Translations under genes and position numbers: made by a program
Notes under the pieces: generated by a model
Seen by the model: only the letters and a program-made list of their open reading frames with translations
What the model was told of the DNA's origin: nothing
The model's database searches: none
Shown here: positions 1-7,488 of the stretch, one piece after another
How positions within the stretch are numbered: the first letter of the stretch is position 1
Layout of the letters: each line of letters starts with the position of its first letter
Virus record (IMG/VR): IMGVR_UViG_3300044716_000487
Span: 1 to 21,418 of that record
From: a virus
Direction: 5' to 3' (one strand)
DNA length: 21,418 bases

Positions 1-1
1 T

Positions 2-745
2 GGTACTTATGATGCTGGATTCGATTTTGTTATACCATGTACAAAATCAACAGTTATGTTTATAGGAAGTGGATATGTAAATAGACCATTTCCGACTCCA
101 GCTAGATCCGTCGCATTTTGGGATTATTGGATTGGTAGGTCGCTTCCATGGAGTGTTCACATTCAACCAGGGTTTTATATAGGACAGACTCTTAATATAG
201 TAAGTATGGGATGGCAATCACCTATAGTCATTTCTAACAATCCTAGATTGGGTAGAAGAACTGGAGCTGGACCATTTATTAAATTAGATGATCCATATTC
301 AGATTATCATTGCCTAGCTTTAGAATCCAATATTCCTATTTCTGGTTCACTTGGAGGTCAAGCTATAGGATCAATTGCTCTTTATGGATGGACTTTACAA
401 GATGCTCCATATCCATTTCCTTACGGAGCTACTGCTGGAACTAATTCAGCTGCTACTATAGCAGGATATCAAGCTTCTATAACTAGGTCTAATTGGACTC
501 CTAGAGGTCAATTCACTATTAGAGATTATAGATCTATAACTCTTCAATGGTTGCCTTTTGTCAATCCGATACAAGACGCTAATGGAACTACCGGTCCTGT
601 AGTATATAGATGGGTAGAAATTTCTAGAACTATAAATAATTATAGATTTTTTGAACAAAATAGTGTAGAACCAATTGAACGTGATTTTGGTGGTGGATCT
701 GGTGGATCTGGAGGAGGTGGAGAAGCTCCGATTGGTGAAAGATAA
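2..745 (+). CDS. Virion structural protein, 3' fragment (5' end outside window)
   Basis: The reading frame is open from base 2, so the ATG at 56 is probably internal and the gene starts before the window. About 247 codons are visible. The sequence is rich in Gly, Pro, Trp, Tyr and Ser with short beta-like stretches and no catalytic motif I recognise. It ends in a flexible Gly/Ser-rich segment (GGGSGGSGGGG) followed by EAPIGER. Low-complexity Gly tails of this kind occur on phage fibre, adhesin and other surface proteins. It is followed 25 nt later by a membrane-anchored coiled-coil gene, then large structural genes, which supports a virion role. The family is not recognised; a fibre-tip or baseplate-associated component is the best guess. 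Confidence 0.5.
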   Translation, partial: GTYDAGFDFVIPCTKSTVMFIGSGYVNRPFPTPARSVAFWDYWIGRSLPWSVHIQPGFYIGQTLNIVSMGWQSPIVISNNPRLGRRTGAGPFIKLDDPYSDYHCLALESNIPISGSLGGQAIGSIALYGWTLQDAPYPFPYGATAGTNSAATIAGYQASITRSNWTPRGQFTIRDYRSITLQWLPFVNPIQDANGTTGPVVYRWVEISRTINNYRFFEQNSVEPIERDFGGGSGGSGGGGEAPIGER

Positions 746-770
746 AACATAGTAAAAAATAAAAACTTTT

Positions 771-1574
771 ATGAAAAATACAATTGAATGGATATCCGAT
801 TCTAAGAATCAACGAAATCTGCTTGTAATAGCAGTTCTTGTTTTGATTTTTTGTCTTAGGAGTTGCGGACCTTCTAAAGGAGAAATTAATTCTCTAGAAC
901 AAAACGTTTTTGCTCTTAATGATTCTCTTAGAACGTACCAAACCAAAAATGGACAGCTTATATATGAAAAGGGATCTTTGATAACTTCAAAAAATGATCT
1001 CGAGAAATACAATAAAGCTTTATATGATGAGATAAAATACCTCAAAGACAATCCTATTGTAGTTATTAAACCGGAGATTCGTATAGTCGAAGTACCTAAA
1101 TACATACCAATTTATGTAAAAGATCCAATTAAAAATTCGGATGGATCAATAACTCGATCTTTAGAATGGTCATATGATACTACATATTCAGTCGGAAATT
1201 CTAGAAAAATACACGGAGACTTTAAGGCAACTGTTGATTCTATGTTGAACCTTACTACTACTCCTATGCATATAAGTAGAGACGAATTTGCAATGTCATT
1301 GACAACTGGATTGACTGAAAATAAAGATGGACTTTTAGAGATATTCGTAACTAGTAAATATCCTGGTTTCTCAGTAACGGATTTGAATGGTTCTCTTATA
1401 GATCCTGCAAAATCAGATGTTCTAAAAAAATACTTTCCGCCAAAAAGATGGGCATTAGGTGTTTATGGAGGTTATGGAGTTTACTTCGATCCAGCAAAAA
1501 TAAGAGTAGGTACCGGTATACAATTAGGAATAGGTATTCAATATAACATCTTTCAATGGAATTTCAAAAAGTAA
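771..1574 (+). CDS. Membrane-anchored coiled-coil protein, spanin-like candidate
   Basis: The 267-aa product has one hydrophobic segment at about residues 17-29, preceded by basic residues, so it is probably an N-in signal anchor. A heptad-like, polar coiled-coil region follows at about 36-95. A middle region is rich in Val/Pro (around residues 97-120), and the C-terminal 45 residues are aromatic/Gly-rich (RWALGVYGGYG, then GIGIQYNIF), resembling short beta strands. Bacteroidota phages and prophages commonly carry proteins of this layout near lysis genes. A bitopic protein with a periplasmic coiled coil is consistent with an inner-membrane spanin or a host-envelope factor. No endolysin or holin lies next to it here, so lysis involvement is only inferred. 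Cys32 follows Leu-Arg-Ser, a poor lipobox. Confidence 0.5.
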   Translation: MKNTIEWISDSKNQRNLLVIAVLVLIFCLRSCGPSKGEINSLEQNVFALNDSLRTYQTKNGQLIYEKGSLITSKNDLEKYNKALYDEIKYLKDNPIVVIKPEIRIVEVPKYIPIYVKDPIKNSDGSITRSLEWSYDTTYSVGNSRKIHGDFKATVDSMLNLTTTPMHISRDEFAMSLTTGLTENKDGLLEIFVTSKYPGFSVTDLNGSLIDPAKSDVLKKYFPPKRWALGVYGGYGVYFDPAKIRVGTGIQLGIGIQYNIFQWNFKK

Positions 1575-1579
1575 TATAA

Positions 1580-3835
1580 ATGGCAACATCATCTAAATAC
1601 ATACAACTTTCATCATCAGTTTTGATGGAATATATTTATTCTGACCAGAATCAGATTAATGTTCCTGGGAATGAGTTTAGAATTCCTACATCGACTGCTC
1701 CTCTATGGAAGACAAAAAATCTTCATAGTAAAGAAGACCAGATATTGAATTCAGATTCATCTGAAGTGGTACAAGATGGATTGCCAATAGGAACTGGTAA
1801 TGTTAGAAATAGATCTTTTGCACCAGTAGAACCCTACAAAGTTGCACTTTTAGATATCGACAAACTCGTATTCTATAATGATTATGATTCAGATTTAACT
1901 CCAACTCCTCAATTACCAATAGTCTTTACAGGTCCTCAATCTCCAGTTTATGATACTATTCGTTTACACCTGGTTCAAGGATTTAATTTTGAAGATAATG
2001 AAGCTTTGATTTTAACGATTAAAGCTAGAAAGAAAGACGGTTCAAATTTTGTACTTTGTAATTTAGTTTACAATCGAGAAGATACATGGGAAACTATGAA
2101 CCCAAATCCATTCTTTTTTGGTGGACGAGTTTATAACTCATACTTAGAAGTTAGAGTTCTTTCGCTATACAATCTAATTTATGATTATTGGTTAGGCGTT
2201 CTAACCGGAGATACGGTTGCCGAAAGAATAACAGATTTTAACGGAATTCTAAGAAATCAACAAATACAAACTTTCTTTTCTTGGATTGATAAAAAGGAAA
2301 CTGTAGATCAACAAACTTATTTGTTCCTAAACGGAACCAAATCGGTTGATTTGCCAGTTAGAGATCAATTCGAAACTATTTCCGCTTATATTTCAGAAGC
2401 TTCTAACGGAGATTATGTTGAATTTTATGCAACATATGGAGGAAAGATTATTGAAAACTACATATTAGATTTGAATAGCAGTGGATACGATTTTATACTT
2501 TTACATGATTTAGTAGTTTCTGAATATGTTTACGATCCTAGCACCGCAACTTATAATTGGATAAAAACTGACGATCTTCAAATATCGCAGACTAATGAAT
2601 ATGATAAACCAAATCTGTATAGACCTATAATAAAGAACAATAATGCAGTTTCATATAAAATAGATTATGTAGTTAGGATGTATAATCGAAATGATAATAC
2701 TCAAGTTTGGAAAACTGCATCTATGATTTCTACTTCTGCTGCTAAATATGGAAGAAAGTTAAAAGCTATAAATTTAGGAAGTAATCCTGTACAGACTAAA
2801 ATATACAATCAAAATGTCGTTAAAGATATTTCGATTAATAGAATAACTGAACCGGTAGTAAACAACATTAGGTATATCACTTCATTAACTGATAGCGCAA
2901 ATATATCGATATCTGCTGAATCGATTAATGAGGTTGCCGGAGCAACTTCAGGAACTTTAGTTACTACTCCAACGAATTTACAAAATACAGGAAATCAAAA
3001 TGCTCAAATTTTCGATAATGGTTTAGCAAAATTACTTATTCCAAATTCTACTTCTTATTTGAAATTGACTATGTATCAAAAAATAAATGGTCAAAACAAA
3101 AGAATGAATCTATCCGGATTAGGTAATCTCTACATATCGTTTACATCAAATGATGAGGAGGATATTGACTTTATAGAATGGCCAAACCCTTACAATTCAA
3201 AGGTAAGTGGTGAAATCGTATTTAGATTATCTGCACCAGAAGCAAAAAGAATTTTGAAATTAACAAATAGAGAATTCAGAGTATTTTTAGAAAACGAATC
3301 TAAAGATAGAACTTTCCTATATGCCGGAACTTTCTATGATGTTAAAGGATATCAAGAGGCTAAAGCTAAGGATAAAATAACTTCACTAGAAGAACAAGTT
3401 AAAAATCTATCTACTCAAATTTCGACTCTTACCACGTTAACAACAACACAGCAAAAAGCTATATCAACGTTGACTATAGATAACAATAAATTTGCACAGA
3501 CTGTTCAAAATTTAACTACTATAAATTCAACAACTACATCCAAAAATTCAAAATCGGATCTACAAAAACAAGAGATTATCAATTCTCAAAACGAAATGAT
3601 TCAGAATTTGAAAACTCAGATTGAACAATTAAATGAAGCAGTGAAACAATTAACTACTTCATTAAATACATCGATGAATGCGTTGGCTCAATCGAATGGA
3701 TTCCCATCGCCTACCAAGAACCAATTTAAACCGGTAATTCCAACAAAAGCTCCTATGCAATTGAAGAAAGAAATTGATTCTAAATTAGCAAACATTAAAA
3801 CAACTAGAGCTAGTAATCAAAATCCTGAAGCTTAA
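1580..3835 (+). CDS. Large virion structural protein with C-terminal coiled coil
   Basis: At 751 aa this is the largest gene in the window. Residues 1 to about 585 are beta-rich, with many Asn, Tyr, Asp and Thr and few Cys, typical of phage tail or baseplate proteins. Residues about 590-710 form a long Gln/Asn/Thr-rich coiled coil with heptads such as ITSLEEQVKNLSTQISTL. The tail is Pro/Lys-rich (PTKNQFKPVIPTKAP). It starts 5 nt after the upstream gene and ends 2 nt before the tail-tube-like gene, so the three are probably co-transcribed with virion genes. I do not recognise the family. A trimeric baseplate or fibre-connector role would fit the coiled coil, but nothing in the sequence identifies the exact T4 counterpart. 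Confidence 0.6.
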   Translation: MATSSKYIQLSSSVLMEYIYSDQNQINVPGNEFRIPTSTAPLWKTKNLHSKEDQILNSDSSEVVQDGLPIGTGNVRNRSFAPVEPYKVALLDIDKLVFYNDYDSDLTPTPQLPIVFTGPQSPVYDTIRLHLVQGFNFEDNEALILTIKARKKDGSNFVLCNLVYNREDTWETMNPNPFFFGGRVYNSYLEVRVLSLYNLIYDYWLGVLTGDTVAERITDFNGILRNQQIQTFFSWIDKKETVDQQTYLFLNGTKSVDLPVRDQFETISAYISEASNGDYVEFYATYGGKIIENYILDLNSSGYDFILLHDLVVSEYVYDPSTATYNWIKTDDLQISQTNEYDKPNLYRPIIKNNNAVSYKIDYVVRMYNRNDNTQVWKTASMISTSAAKYGRKLKAINLGSNPVQTKIYNQNVVKDISINRITEPVVNNIRYITSLTDSANISISAESINEVAGATSGTLVTTPTNLQNTGNQNAQIFDNGLAKLLIPNSTSYLKLTMYQKINGQNKRMNLSGLGNLYISFTSNDEEDIDFIEWPNPYNSKVSGEIVFRLSAPEAKRILKLTNREFRVFLENESKDRTFLYAGTFYDVKGYQEAKAKDKITSLEEQVKNLSTQISTLTTLTTTQQKAISTLTIDNNKFAQTVQNLTTINSTTTSKNSKSDLQKQEIINSQNEMIQNLKTQIEQLNEAVKQLTTSLNTSMNALAQSNGFPSPTKNQFKPVIPTKAPMQLKKEIDSKLANIKTTRASNQNPEA

Positions 3836-3837
3836 AT

Positions 3838-4404
3838 ATGATTTTACAAAATAGAAATGATCTTTTTAAGATCGAATTACCAAGGATTTTTGTTCCTAAA
3901 GACGTAAAAGAAAGATATCAGCCATACCTTTTTAGAATGCCTACGCCTATCACTGACGTGATGGATGTTATTAATTACTCAATACAATCAATAACAATTC
4001 CTAATTTTAACTTTTCACCGATTGAACAAGTTAAACCAGGAAATCAAGCTCAAGCAAAAGGTACCACGAGAAAATGGAGAAATTCAATGTCTCAGGAGAT
4101 GCTTATTGATAGAAACTTTACAATAACATTTCAATTACTAGACGGTAATGTTAATTATTGGATAATGTTAGAAACCTTCTTTCATTGGTATGGGTTTGAA
4201 ACCACAGAACCATTTACATTAGATATACCTCTTCATATTTTTGATGCCGAAGGTATGAGAATGTATACTGTTCAATTTCATGATTGTTTGTTTACCGGAT
4301 TGAATCAATTCACACTTTCATATTCGGAAATTACTCCTGAATTTAGAACATTTGAATGTACTTTTTCCTTTAATGAAATGAAAATCGACTTTTCTTTGCA
4401 ATAA
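3838..4404 (+). CDS. Tail tube-like / baseplate tube-fold protein
   Basis: The 188-aa product is about the size of T4 gp19-type tail-tube proteins (about 163 aa). The order of features fits that fold: an N-terminal strand carrying a membrane-protein-like phrase INYSIQSITIPN (45-56), a central WRNSMSQEMLIDRNFTITFQLLDG stretch beginning at residue 80, an aromatic helix (WIMLETFFHWYGF, 108-120), then alternating strands ending in EFRTFECTFSFNEM (168-181). Tube and tube-initiator proteins typically end in such an F-x-x-x-F-x-F strand. It lies directly after a large structural gene. It could be the main tube protein, a tube-initiator or a baseplate-hub paralogue; the sequence alone does not separate these. 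Confidence 0.5.
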   Translation: MILQNRNDLFKIELPRIFVPKDVKERYQPYLFRMPTPITDVMDVINYSIQSITIPNFNFSPIEQVKPGNQAQAKGTTRKWRNSMSQEMLIDRNFTITFQLLDGNVNYWIMLETFFHWYGFETTEPFTLDIPLHIFDAEGMRMYTVQFHDCLFTGLNQFTLSYSEITPEFRTFECTFSFNEMKIDFSLQ

Positions 4405-4405
4405 G

Positions 4406-4419
4406 GATAAATATAAAAA
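4406..4419 (+). promoter_or_regulatory. Candidate promoter element GATAAATATAAAAA upstream of tagged gene
   Basis: This 14-nt string is repeated exactly at 19743-19756. Both copies lie in a short intergenic gap, 11-12 nt before the ATG of a gene encoding an N-terminally tagged protein. It contains GATAAATA, one base from the T4 late-promoter octamer TATAAATA. It may be a late promoter, or only an A/T-rich start context of the sort seen at many genes here. Confidence 0.3.
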
Positions 4420-4430
4420 TTAATGACAAA

Positions 4431-4799
4431 ATGAGAACCTTCAAAGAATATCTTATAGAGACAGGAACTTTTTCTGAAATAGAACTTCAAATGTTAAATG
4501 AAAATTTGAAATCCGAGCTGACACCTGAAGAAGAAGCCAAAGTTGATGAAGCAGTTAAAAAATTCTGTGAAGAATATCTTGAGAAAAACAAAGGAATGAA
4601 AGAATTTAATGAGGAACTAACAAATGAAGGATTTTTAGGATCGGTAATTGGTGGTTTAACTGGTTATGCATTAGGTTCATCTATTGGTAAAGTTATTGCA
4701 AATGTACTCGGTATCCAAAAAGGCGTTGTCTATGATTTACTAACTAGTAAACTAGTTGGAGCTGCATTAGGTGCTGCCCTTGGAAAACGAATGATATAA
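4431..4799 (+). CDS. Tagged small glycine-zipper protein, possible internal head/core protein
   Basis: The 122-aa product begins MRTFKEYLIE-TGT, a variant of the tag found on many proteins in this window, with LIE matching an (I/L)-x-E prohead-protease site. Residues 25-60 are strongly acidic and helical. Residues 63-122 are hydrophobic with Gly/Ala every few residues (GSVIGGLTGYALGSSIGK, later KLVGAALGAALGKRM), a glycine-zipper arrangement that could pack against or insert into membranes. T4 places small head-core genes (67, 68) after the tail-tube and portal genes; this one follows a tube-like gene, so an internal head protein is plausible. A pore-forming or DNA-entry role is an alternative. 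Function is inferred from layout only. Confidence 0.5.
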   Translation: MRTFKEYLIETGTFSEIELQMLNENLKSELTPEEEAKVDEAVKKFCEEYLEKNKGMKEFNEELTNEGFLGSVIGGLTGYALGSSIGKVIANVLGIQKGVVYDLLTSKLVGAALGAALGKRMI

Positions 4800-4804
4800 A
4801 TTAT

Positions 4805-5419
4805 ATGATAACAGTTGGTATAGATTTTTCTATAAATTCGACCGCAATGGCCATAAAGATGGGTTCTAAAACTCATCTTTTTTCGTATGTGCCAAATTAC
4901 ACTAAAGGTAAAGCCGCATTCAAAACTCATGACTACTTTGATTCTAATATACTTGTTCAAGGCTATACTAAAGCATCTACCTCTAAAGACTCAATCGAAG
5001 ATCAATCAAATAAGTTACTTAATGCGGACTATCTCTCCGATGTCATTATGGATACTTTTACGTATTTAGGAATAACTCAAGTTGATGAAATCCGAATAGA
5101 AGGATTTTCTTACATGTCTAAGGGAAACAGCTTTATAGATTTAATAACCTATAACACCTACCTCAAAGTAAAGCTAATTCAAAAATTTGGTCATTGTATC
5201 AAAGTGGTTCCTCCAAAGACTCTTAAAAAAGCCTACACAGGAAATGGTAACGCTACCAAATGTGATATGATGAGAAAATATATCGAAGATAACAATAATA
5301 AGATAACGGAAAAAATAAAAGAGCTGGGATTTATAAAGGAAGTAGAATTCAATATACCTAAACCGTTAGATGATATTATAGATGCAATTGCATTAACTTC
5401 AATATGGGATGAGAATTAA
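4805..5419 (+). CDS. RuvC-like Holliday junction resolvase (RNase H fold)
   Basis: The 204-aa product has the layout of phage and bacterial RuvC-like endonucleases. The first strand carries MITVGIDFSINSTA with catalytic Asp7, a central strand has Glu99 (RIEGFSY), and the C-terminal helix has LDDIIDAIA (Asp189, Asp190, Asp193). Together these give the four-carboxylate site of the family. The segment KVVPPKTLKKAYTGNGNATK (133-152) matches the basic region seen in RuvC relatives. Its likely role is resolving branched recombination or replication intermediates before packaging, the job T4 gives to gp49. It lacks the N-terminal tag carried by its neighbours, as expected for an intracellular enzyme. 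Its stop codon sits inside a 19-bp tandem repeat. Confidence 0.85.
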   Translation: MITVGIDFSINSTAMAIKMGSKTHLFSYVPNYTKGKAAFKTHDYFDSNILVQGYTKASTSKDSIEDQSNKLLNADYLSDVIMDTFTYLGITQVDEIRIEGFSYMSKGNSFIDLITYNTYLKVKLIQKFGHCIKVVPPKTLKKAYTGNGNATKCDMMRKYIEDNNNKITEKIKELGFIKEVEFNIPKPLDDIIDAIALTSIWDEN

Positions 5420-5447
5420 GCAGTAACTGGAGAATTAAGCAGTAACT
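5411..5447 (+). repeat. 19-bp tandem duplication over a stop codon
   Basis: An 18-nt unit, GAGAATTAAGCAGTAACT, occurs at 5411-5428 and again at 5430-5447 with one base between (period 19). The first copy contains the last Glu-Asn codons and stop of the resolvase gene, so the duplication copies the gene end. It looks like a recent slippage or recombination scar. Confidence 0.85.
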
Positions 5448-5512
5448 ACCTGAAAAACTATATTATTTCAACTGTTTCAACCAGTAATGGTTATATGATT
5501 ATTTGATCAGGT
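5448..5512 (+). other. Candidate structured RNA element in intergenic gap
   Basis: The gap between the resolvase and cyclase genes holds an outer inverted repeat ACCTGA (5448-5453) / TCAGGT (5507-5512) and an inner hairpin AACCA-GTAA-TGGTT (5479-5492) closed by a GNRA-type tetraloop. There is no U-tract after it, so it is not a standard terminator. It could be a 5' leader structure of the cyclase gene, which starts at 5534. Confidence 0.35.
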
Positions 5513-5533
5513 CAGTTTCAAGATAAATAACTT

Positions 5534-6169
5534 ATGAAAACTTTTATAGAATTTATTAACGAATCAAAAAACGAGGAAACTCAAGCTCCTATTAGATCCG
5601 AAAGGCTCCTTACACAAGAACAAAAGATGTGTAATGAATTATATGAGGGAAAGAGAGGATATCCTGCCGTAATGTTTACGGATGTGGTTGGATCTTCACA
5701 AATGTGGTCAGATGATACTCTATCAATGAAGAAGCGAATCGATTCACACTTTGAGCTAATAAATGATATAGCTAAGAATTATAATGGATTCGTGGTTAAG
5801 TCTATTGGAGATGCATTTATGATCTATTTTAAAGAATCTGATGATACTTTAGATCGAGCTATAAAATGTGGAATTGATATACTCAAATCAGAATCTCTTC
5901 CTTTACGTGTTGGAATCTGTGAAGGTCATATGCAAGAAAAAACTTATGTCCTACAAAATGCCAGACTTAAAGATTTTTTTGGTAACGTAGTTAATGTAGC
6001 TTCTAGAATGGAATCTAAAGTTGCTGATCCTGAAGGAATTGCTTTCTCTTCAGTAGATAAAGTTCCTCAATACATATTAGATAAATACGAACCTCAAGTT
6101 CTAGGACCTAAACAAATACCAGATCTTAAAGGAGCTAGTATAGAAACGGTGTTCAAAATAAAACCATAA
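5534..6169 (+). CDS. Tagged class III adenylate/nucleotide cyclase
   Basis: The 211-aa product starts with the tag MKTFIEFINE-SKN, then has one class III cyclase catalytic domain (about 43-210). The metal-binding aspartates are Asp50 (FTDVVGSS) and Asp93 (SIGDAFMIYF). The substrate-selecting pair is Lys89 and Asp147 (DFFGNVVNVASRM), the combination known for ATP rather than GTP. The transition-state residues Asn154 and Arg158 are present in the N-x-x-x-R spacing. All catalytic positions are intact, so cAMP synthesis is the prediction, probably as a homodimer; uridylate or cytidylate cyclisation is possible because Pycsar cyclases belong to this superfamily. There is no membrane segment or sensor domain. 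The tag suggests the enzyme is packaged in the head and delivered on infection, where it could disturb host signalling or nucleotide-based defence. Confidence 0.9.
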   Translation: MKTFIEFINESKNEETQAPIRSERLLTQEQKMCNELYEGKRGYPAVMFTDVVGSSQMWSDDTLSMKKRIDSHFELINDIAKNYNGFVVKSIGDAFMIYFKESDDTLDRAIKCGIDILKSESLPLRVGICEGHMQEKTYVLQNARLKDFFGNVVNVASRMESKVADPEGIAFSSVDKVPQYILDKYEPQVLGPKQIPDLKGASIETVFKIKP

Positions 6170-6170
6170 A

Positions 6171-6740
6171 ATGTTCTTAAAATATAAAGAGTTTCTTAAC
6201 GAGAAACAAAAACATCACCCAGGAGATCCTCCAGAAATCGGTCTTTATTCTAAAGGAGGTAAAGAAGCCCTTAAAGGAACTGGATATTCAGATAAAGAAA
6301 AAGCAGAATCTACGTGTAAGCAACTTGATGGTTTAAAAAAGAAAGGTGAACATAAATGGGCTATGTCAATAGCTACTACTATGGAATCTCGAGCTAAAAA
6401 GCATCAACATCAAACCGATGGTATGAGAGATGCTATTAAAGTATTCCGTGAATGGATTGACAAGAATAGAACAACTGAATCTGTCGATGAGGCTGAAAGT
6501 AAAACTTTATTTCATCCAGGAGAAGGGGATAAAGTTGAAGGTACTGGATACGCTGATGCGGAAGCGGCTAATAAAACAATAGCTATTATCAATAAATTAA
6601 AGAAGGAAGATCATAATCATGCAATGGCTATAGCTACTACTATGGAAAATAGAGCTAAAACTCATAAATTTAGCACTCCTGATATGAAAGAGGCTGCTAA
6701 GATATTTAGAGAATGGATAGATAAAAACAAAAAAAGCTAA
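6171..6740 (+). CDS. Tagged protein with two tandem copies of a helical domain
   Basis: The 189-aa product begins MFLKYKEFLNE-KQK, the tag. The rest is an internal duplication: residues about 34-99 and 121-187 each run GTGY[SA]D...AM[SA]IATTME[SN]RAK[KT]H...FREWIDKN. Both copies are His/Lys/Ala-rich and helical. At the DNA level an identical 18-nt string (6369-6386 and 6630-6647) lies in equivalent positions 87 codons apart. Similar GTGY...A..Ta..M..RAk.H...GM..A repeats occur in hypothetical phage proteins, but I know no function. The short linker ESVDEAES between copies resembles ES-x-x-NE-A linkers in other tagged proteins here. It starts one base after the cyclase stop and overlaps the HNH gene by one base. 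Confidence 0.65.
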   Translation: MFLKYKEFLNEKQKHHPGDPPEIGLYSKGGKEALKGTGYSDKEKAESTCKQLDGLKKKGEHKWAMSIATTMESRAKKHQHQTDGMRDAIKVFREWIDKNRTTESVDEAESKTLFHPGEGDKVEGTGYADAEAANKTIAIINKLKKEDHNHAMAIATTMENRAKTHKFSTPDMKEAAKIFREWIDKNKKS

Positions 6741-7093
6741 TGGCTCTGAATCCAAACTTAATTAACTTTGAGACTTATAGAGATAATTACGATGATCTTC
6801 TAGAAAATAAGGAAGATTATTTTATTTTTGTTAGAGCACTAACCGAAAGAAACTATGATTTGTTTAAGACTAGAATCAATCCAAAGAATCTCAAAAGATC
6901 TTGGAAGGCCAATCATTTAGATCATATATACTCGATATCTCAAGGATTTAAAGATGGCATAAATCCATTTTGGATTGCTCATCCATGTAACCTTCAGATG
7001 CTAAAAGCTAAGGAAAACAAAAAGAAGAACGCCAAATGTGGACATACTCAAGAGGAGCTTTTTGAGAAAATAAAAGAACTTGGAGAAATATGA
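6740..7093 (+). CDS. HNH endonuclease-like protein
   Basis: The 117-aa product has a compact HNH pattern: NHLDHIYSIS (His59, Asp61, His62), then PCNLQML (Asn84) and KENKKKNAK (Asn93 with flanking Lys). The segment DHIYSISQGFKDG then IAHPCNLQML matches HNH nucleases of T4-type phages, including free-standing homing enzymes and host-DNA nucleases. No zinc-binding Cys pairs are evident; only Cys83 and Cys100 occur. The N-terminus (MALNPNLINFETYRDNYDDL) is not a clear tag, although NFETY and DLLE are faintly similar. It sits inside a run of translationally coupled tagged genes (1-nt overlap before, 4-nt overlap after). It could be a homing endonuclease that inserted here or part of the accessory set. 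Confidence 0.72.
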   Translation: MALNPNLINFETYRDNYDDLLENKEDYFIFVRALTERNYDLFKTRINPKNLKRSWKANHLDHIYSISQGFKDGINPFWIAHPCNLQMLKAKENKKKNAKCGHTQEELFEKIKELGEI

Positions 7094-7488
7094 GTAATTT
7101 CCTAAAATACGAAGAGTTCATAAATAAAAAAGAACCTCTGATTGAATCAGAAGATCTTTCGTTTTTGAATTACGAAGAATTTCTATTAGAAAAGAAATGG
7201 AATAAGGATGTTGAATCTAGTCATTTGAAAAATCTTAAATATGATTCAGATACCAGAGTTCTAGAAATTGAATTCAATAATGGTTCAGTTTATCAATACC
7301 AAGAAGTTCCTAAAGGAGTTTTTAGAGACCTATCGATGGAGCATAATATACTTCAGAAAATAGGTAAAGGGATCGCAAAAGGGGCTAGAAAGCTATTTGG
7401 TAGAGACGCGGTAGACGAAGGTACTTTCGGTACTAGATTTTGGGACCTTATCCGAAGAGGTGGTTACGAATATAAAAAAGTAAGATGA
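7090..7488 (+). CDS. KTSC-domain protein with two tags and a cationic helix
   Basis: The 132-aa product has two consecutive tag-like segments: residues 1-19 (MSNFLKYEEFINKKEPLIE, ending in LIE) and 25-34 (FLNYEEFLLE). A KTSC domain follows: SSHLKNLKYDSDTRVLEIEF (43-62), GSVYQYQEVPKGVF (65-78), and a C-terminal FWDLIRRGGYEYKKV (117-131). KTSC is a small domain related to the C-terminus of lysyl-tRNA synthetase and is thought to bind nucleic acid. Between its halves sits ILQKIGKGIAKGARKLFG (87-104), a strongly cationic amphipathic helix not in the usual short KTSC form. The double tag may reflect a tag duplication. ATGA overlaps with both neighbours suggest translational coupling. The KTSC call is fairly secure; the function is unknown. 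Confidence 0.75.
   Translation: MSNFLKYEEFINKKEPLIESEDLSFLNYEEFLLEKKWNKDVESSHLKNLKYDSDTRVLEIEFNNGSVYQYQEVPKGVFRDLSMEHNILQKIGKGIAKGARKLFGRDAVDEGTFGTRFWDLIRRGGYEYKKVR

Noticed and set aside
446-658. Minus-strand open frame of 70 codons inside the first structural gene
   Set aside because: Lies wholly within a well-supported + strand gene, low-complexity Ser/Ile/Tyr-rich product, and no other minus-strand gene is supported.
861-870. Lipobox for a lipoprotein at Cys32 of the 771 gene product
   Set aside because: The residues before Cys are Leu-Arg-Ser; Arg at -2 does not fit the usual lipobox, so a signal anchor is preferred.
4795-4802. TATAAATT before the resolvase gene (and again at 16441-16448) as late promoters
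   Set aside because: They sit 2 nt from the start codon, too close for a promoter with a leader; probably only A/T-rich start context.
5411-5447. Two-unit repeat as a CRISPR array
   Set aside because: Only two copies separated by one base, with no spacers.
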